Source of the DNA: Sinonovacula constricta
Taxonomy: Eukaryota > Mollusca > Bivalvia > Cardiida > Solecurtidae
NCBI GenBank assembly: GCA_007844125.1
Contig: CM017565.1
Span: forward strand, 10,908,450-10,972,449
Length of the DNA stretch: 64,000 nt
Direction of reading: 5' to 3'
Of the stretch, positions 59,950 through 64,000 are shown one piece after another (position 1 is the first letter of the stretch; the number at the start of each line of letters is the position of its first letter). Below the pieces are notes generated by a model. The model was not told where the DNA came from. It did no database searches and worked only from the letters and a program-made list of their open reading frames with translations. The translations under genes were made by a program, and so were the position numbers.

Positions 59950-60800
59950 GCTCTGGTCTCTCAGGGTCGCAGCAGTCTGGAGATATTGGAAGACAAGTGG
60001 TAGCGCAAGTGGAGAGCACCTCATGCCACGCTCGCCACTTTACAGGCATATGTTTTACCTTGCTTACATTTTAATAGCACATAAAATCTCAGCTGTGGTA
60101 AATGTAATAAATTGTTGATCCATGCAGGGAAGTGGAGAAAGTCTAAGTAAACTTGAAAATGACACCACTATATGTCGTATGAATTAATCCCTGCCATTAA
60201 AGGACGTAATCCCTTACAGCGCTTCTTCCATTATGAATGCTTTTTGAAATGGCTAAGCCAATTAAAAACCAATTTAACTGTGCAAGCGTCTGTCATATAA
60301 CGATGAAGAGGTGGCTTTAATCCCTATGCTTTGTCTGATGATGCAAATGCAGCCTGAAAAGTAGCAGTTATGCACTTGAATCGTGTTACAAAGTTGCAGA
60401 AAACATACTCCAATCTGGCCTGGTGGTCGTAGCAGCTACTGGCAGCCAATCTTTTACCAGACTCGAACCTTTGATAGGTCCAGTTTCAATTAAACTGTCT
60501 CAAGTTTCATAAGGATTAAATTTGACCCGTATATTGGCAGTGTGAAAATGATGAATGAGAGCTACCCCACTTGAGGGACTGGTGAATGGGCCGCTACTTT
60601 GCTTGCAGTGGTCCTCCAAATCTCAACTCCTCTGGCACATAATTACCAGTTTTTGTCAAGCCGCAATTAAAACTTGCTCTACAAGCTTTTATCAGTGTCT
60701 GGAATAGAATATACTCATTGAGTAAGATTGGCATGGGTTTTGTTATGGCCATGATGCTCACAGTTTTAATTAATCACACCATGTTAGTTATGGTGTGAAT
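59950..60800. promoter_or_regulatory. Candidate conserved intronic enhancer block
   Basis: This stretch differs in texture from the surrounding intron. It is less AT-rich, lacks homopolymer runs and repeats, and is dense in known transcription-factor words. Three TAATCCC heptamers (60185-60191, 60207-60213, 60318-60324) and one GGATTA (60513-60518) fit K50 homeodomains such as OTX/PITX/GSC. ATGCAAAT (60341-60348) is a perfect POU octamer. TCACACC and GGTGTGA (60774-60798) form an inverted T-box-like pair. All three frames contain stops, so it is not an exon. Motif matches are seen directly; enhancer function is inferred. Confidence 0.4.
60774..60798. repeat. Perfect 9-bp inverted repeat with T-box-like half-sites
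   Basis: TCACACCAT, a 7-nt spacer GTTAGTT, and ATGGTGTGA. The TCACACC/GGTGTGA words match the T-box half-site core. Confidence 0.85.
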
Positions 60801-60804
60801 GTAA

Positions 60805-61545
60805 GGTGCAGAAAAATTCATGGTCTTTAATCTTGCAGTATATAAGTACAGCCTTGCTTTAATTGATGGTTTGTTAATATACTGTGTCATAGTTTTATTT
60901 AACAGTATATTACTTTTCAATGGCTGTCAATAGTTTTATAACTAGAGAGTTGTAAAAGGGTATTTGGTAATAAAATCTATGCATATTGAATCTGAATTTG
61001 AAGAGAAAAATCTACAACTTTGACGACGGGTAAACATCCCTGTCCATATACAGATGAAAGGGCATGATTATTTATAATATGCAAATACTTGCATCAATAT
61101 TTAATCAAACCTGTAATAAGTATGTTGTCAAAATCCCAAGTGTATAAATGGAATACAAATACACACACAAATGAAGAGGGGCAGTGTGAAGTTACTGCTT
61201 TTCTTTGCTTGTTTGAGTTTGCTAATACCCAACCTGGAACCATCTAATCCATAAATTGTTGTCTCACTCAGCTGAGGATAGTAGAGTCTGGAGTCTAGAA
61301 ACATGTAATATTTAACATACAATTCAGTAATCACTCATGTGACTTGCCAGATTCAAACAAAATTTGATTAATTTGACTTTGAAATATTTGTAAACTATGT
61401 CTTGCAAAATGTACAGATTAAAGATGTATCAATTAAGCGTCGCTCAGGTAACACTTTACATCTGTAACTTTAGTATTTAATTTGAAACTGCTATTTAATG
61501 TTTTGTGTATACAGATCAGATTGTCCAACTGCTTATCAAAGTTTA
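60805..61545. other. Intronic sequence
   Basis: No feature was recognised. Confidence 0.5.
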
Positions 61546-61549
61546 CAGC

Positions 61550-61665
61550 AGATTTGACTCAATGTCAAGCAGGTGTATTCAGATAGACCCCTATGAGCCA
61601 GTTCCCTCCCCCTGAATGCTGTTTGATCAGGATCTTCACTGTTTAGCCTCTACATTGAGAACTTG
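61550..61665 (+). repeat. Palindromic element, diverged
   Basis: GTCAAGCAGGTGTATTCAGA, CAGTTCCCTCCCCCTGAATG and TTTGATCAGGATCTTCACTG with TTTAGCC retain the centre and right arm. Confidence 0.6.
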
Positions 61666-61669
61666 CATT

Positions 61670-62360
61670 ATCTGCAGTTCTGTCTTGATGGGTCTTTTTC
61701 TCTCAATGGATTGTCTTTTAATTGATAAATATAAAATTTGATGAGTCTTTTGGACTAATTTACTGGTTGACAGCTGGGATAAATAAGTTTTGCTGCATCA
61801 ACAATTGTTGCTGCACTTTGGCTTGCACTCTATCATAATTGATATCTTCCATAAACAATAATAATTATGTTAATCACTGTAAGCCTGTATTGATGCTAAT
61901 TGGAGGTGTGCATGGGACAGTTGGAATATAGCATGTTTAATGATGTGTGATCATTCATCATGTGCTGCATGTCATTGAGACTGACAGCTCTATGATTTAT
62001 TTACCTTAACATAGAAGAGCTCCCAAGATATGGGGCTACCTCTGTCAAGAAAGGTTCAACATCGTGGTAAAGCACACTAGTGATCGGCACTCAGAGAAAC
62101 ATTTCAAGAATTTTAAACAGCATTGTCTGCCCATTAAGCCACATGATCAGCAATTTACAATTATAAGAATGTGAAAGAAAAGAATTATACAGAGGTAGCT
62201 GCAGGTGTCATTTTGAGATGAATAGGTTGAAAATTTTAACAAAAAATCACTGATTTATTTACAAGCATGATTTGCAATTAATTCACCGTAATGCATATTT
62301 TCAAGGTCTGCACTCTCTTCAGATGGTATGATTCTGATAGTGACACAATCCATTTATGAC
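61670..62360. other. Intronic sequence
   Basis: 61990-62140 is less AT-rich than its surroundings, but no specific signal was identified. Confidence 0.4.
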
Positions 62361-62365
62361 TGAAA

Positions 62366-62450
62366 TGATAGCATGGCTGAAATGGGCAAGGAAGTTGCAG
62401 GTTGAATCCTAGAAGTGGCTTACCTGAATTGGTAATGATGGTACTGGAAT
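62366..62450 (+). repeat. Possible tRNA-like SINE head
   Basis: TAGCATGGCTGAAATGGG resembles an A box and GCAGGTTGAATCC a B box at tRNA-like spacing. The arrangement resembles 52085. The body could not be followed. Confidence 0.4.
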
Positions 62451-62734
62451 TTGCCTTGTTCGGTCATTTTAGAATAGAGTCAGGACTGGCAAAACTAGCA
62501 GACTAACAGGAAAACTGATCTGTGGGCTATCATGTCATTTGGTCACAGTGATGGCAAAACTTTATCTGCTTCAAATTAATAATCACTCCATATAAACTTA
62601 TGCTTTTTTCAGCAGTTCATGAATTATATGTACTTAAGAGAACAAAGAAAAATTGCACATAGAATCATCTGGCTCAGTCTGCCAGAATCTAACCTGTCAT
62701 AATTTTAACCTCAACTAAGTCTGATTGTTTAAAC

Positions 62735-62895
62735 CTTTAAACTCTTTGTGCTAAACAGAAATTGATCAAGATTTGGCAAACCTTGCAGTTCCAGATCACC
62801 TATCTCCTGCTTGGAGCTGCCTGATCAGGATCTGCACTGTTTGCTTTTGGGTTTCTAGCAGTATGTCTTGTTTCCTTATCATGTGGTTGTAAGTT
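62735..62895 (+). repeat. Dispersed palindromic element, near complete
   Basis: TGCTAAACAGAAATTGATCA, CCTTGCAGTTCCAGATCACC, GCTTGGAGCTGCCTGATCAG, GATCTGCACTGTTTGC and AGCAGTATGTCTTGTTTCC show both arms and both outer segments. Confidence 0.8.
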
Positions 62896-62899
62896 AGTC

Positions 62900-63425
62900 A
62901 CTGAGAGTTTGTGTTAATAATTAATAAATGTATCATGCTAAGGGTTGATAATGACATGCTCATACATGTGTCAGACTGTACTTAGGTGTTACAGGTACAC
63001 TGAAATAGGCCAGGGAGAGTTTGTGAAGAGATTTATTGGACATCTCAAGGGTGATGTTGGTCAGATTTTTTACCATTTTTGGGCAAACTTAAGTATGGCT
63101 GCTAGACAGTAGTTAGTACTGGTTGGTGATTTGATGCATTTCACATACTTTCCTCTCAAATAATAGTAGTGTGTATTTGAAAGTATTGCATTTACATAGC
63201 TACCCTGTCTTGTTTGCCAGCGCTTGAACCCTAGAATAGGCCACAGCAATAGTCTCACTGCTCAGACTAGATACTCATTGCATGGCATATATAAATGCCA
63301 TATCTATTTAAATAATGACATTTATAAGTAAAATTGAAGAAGACTTACATTTATTTTATTTTGTCTTGTTTCTTTTTATCAATAATAGAAAAAATCTTAA
63401 TCATGCTTGTGTTGCTGACTGGTGC
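62900..63425. other. Intronic sequence
   Basis: No feature was recognised. Confidence 0.5.
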
Positions 63426-63430
63426 ATGCA

Positions 63431-63780
63431 TCTGGAGTGAGAATGATAGGTATACACTATAAACTGATGTGGATGTTCCATCTGGAGTGAGAATGATAGG
63501 TATACACTATAAACTGATGTGGATGTTCCATTTGGAGTGAGAATGATAGGTATACACTATAAACTGATGTGGATGTTCCATCTGGAGTGAGAATGATAGG
63601 TATACACTATAAACTGATGTGGATGTTCCATTTGGAGTGAGAATGATAGGTATACACTATAAACTGATGTAGATGTTCCATTTGGAGTGAGAATGATAGG
63701 TATACACTATAAACTGATGTAGATGTTCCATCTGGAGTGAGAATGATAGGTATACACTATAAACTGATGTGGATGTTCAG
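63431..63780 (+). repeat. 50-bp tandem array, exactly 7 copies, nearly identical
   Basis: Units run every 50 bp from 63431 (TCTGGAGTGAGAATGATAGG, TATACACTATAAACTGATGT, GGATGTTCCA). Variation is essentially confined to a C/T at unit position 2 and a G/A at position 41, plus the last base. There are no indels, which indicates recent expansion. Confidence 0.97.
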
Positions 63781-64000
63781 CAAAGTCAATTTAATCCCAA
63801 CTAAATAATACATATCTTTTTATTGTTACTTTTAATTTATTACTATAAAAAGCACACAATAATTGTTGAAATGGAAATTTAGATAAATGTTGTTTGTTTC
63901 ATTTTCTTTTCATCAGAAATAAGAACTCAACAGTCCATTTTCAATCATGTTAGAAATATCAAATTAGATAAGTGGTTACTTGTATCACTAGCACAAAGCA

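Larger units (their letters stand above)
57688..64000 (+). other. 5' part of the next intron of the ADAMTS-like gene
   Basis: It begins with a consensus GTAAGT donor in phase 0 after ICNGM. No further propeptide or protease exon was recognised before the window ends. It contains a SINE, palindromic repeats, the candidate enhancer block at 59.95-60.80 kb and the 50-bp array at 63.4 kb. Confidence 0.6.

Noticed and set aside
59965..60000. Short exon after CTCTCAG at 59963
   Set aside because: It would be about 30 bp with a weak donor, and its peptide does not continue the protease propeptide.

Overview
This 64 kb window reads as AT-rich, gene-poor animal genomic DNA. Short exons lie in very long introns, there are no prokaryotic-style gene clusters, and dispersed and tandem repeats dominate. 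A bivalve mollusc fits best: tRNA-derived SINEs, numerous minisatellites, and an ATTT-repeat-headed dispersed element at 43.9 kb of a type I associate with bivalve genomes. That assignment is an inference.

Only one protein-coding gene can be supported, on the + strand. Two exons (39891-39993 and 57350-57687) join in phase. Together they encode the end of a probable signal peptide followed by an ADAMTS-type metalloprotease propeptide (Pep_M12B_propep region). Residues such as LVAPGF, a GC(H/x)F-type cysteine and a final ICNGM support this. The initiator exon and the protease, thrombospondin and other ancillary domains are not in the window. The rest is therefore intron of this gene: at least part of 1-39890, all of 39994-57349, and the start of the next intron from 57688.

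Region by region: 1-1229 is a 46-bp minisatellite running off the left edge. 1230-7925 is mostly unique AT-rich DNA with one SINE and simple repeats. 7926-9360 is a 57/54-bp minisatellite whose monomer length keeps artificial ORFs open. 9361-29300 is unique intron with dispersed palindromic elements, a 45-bp array and one strong hairpin. 29312-31790 is a large 61-bp minisatellite. 32936-33816 (48 bp) and 38272-38684 (30 bp) are further arrays. 40-57 kb is intron with SINEs and arrays of 12, 49, 28, 31, 22 and 34 bp. 59.9-60.8 kb looks compositionally and textually unlike its surroundings and carries clustered homeodomain and T-box-like motifs, so it is a candidate intronic enhancer. 63431-63780 is a near-perfect 50-bp array.

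The most notable pattern is repeat genesis. Two dispersed families, a palindromic element seen more than 20 times and a tRNA-derived SINE, appear to be the seeds of at least four of the minisatellites. At 29.3 kb and 49.4 kb both ends of the parent element can still be recognised flanking the array.
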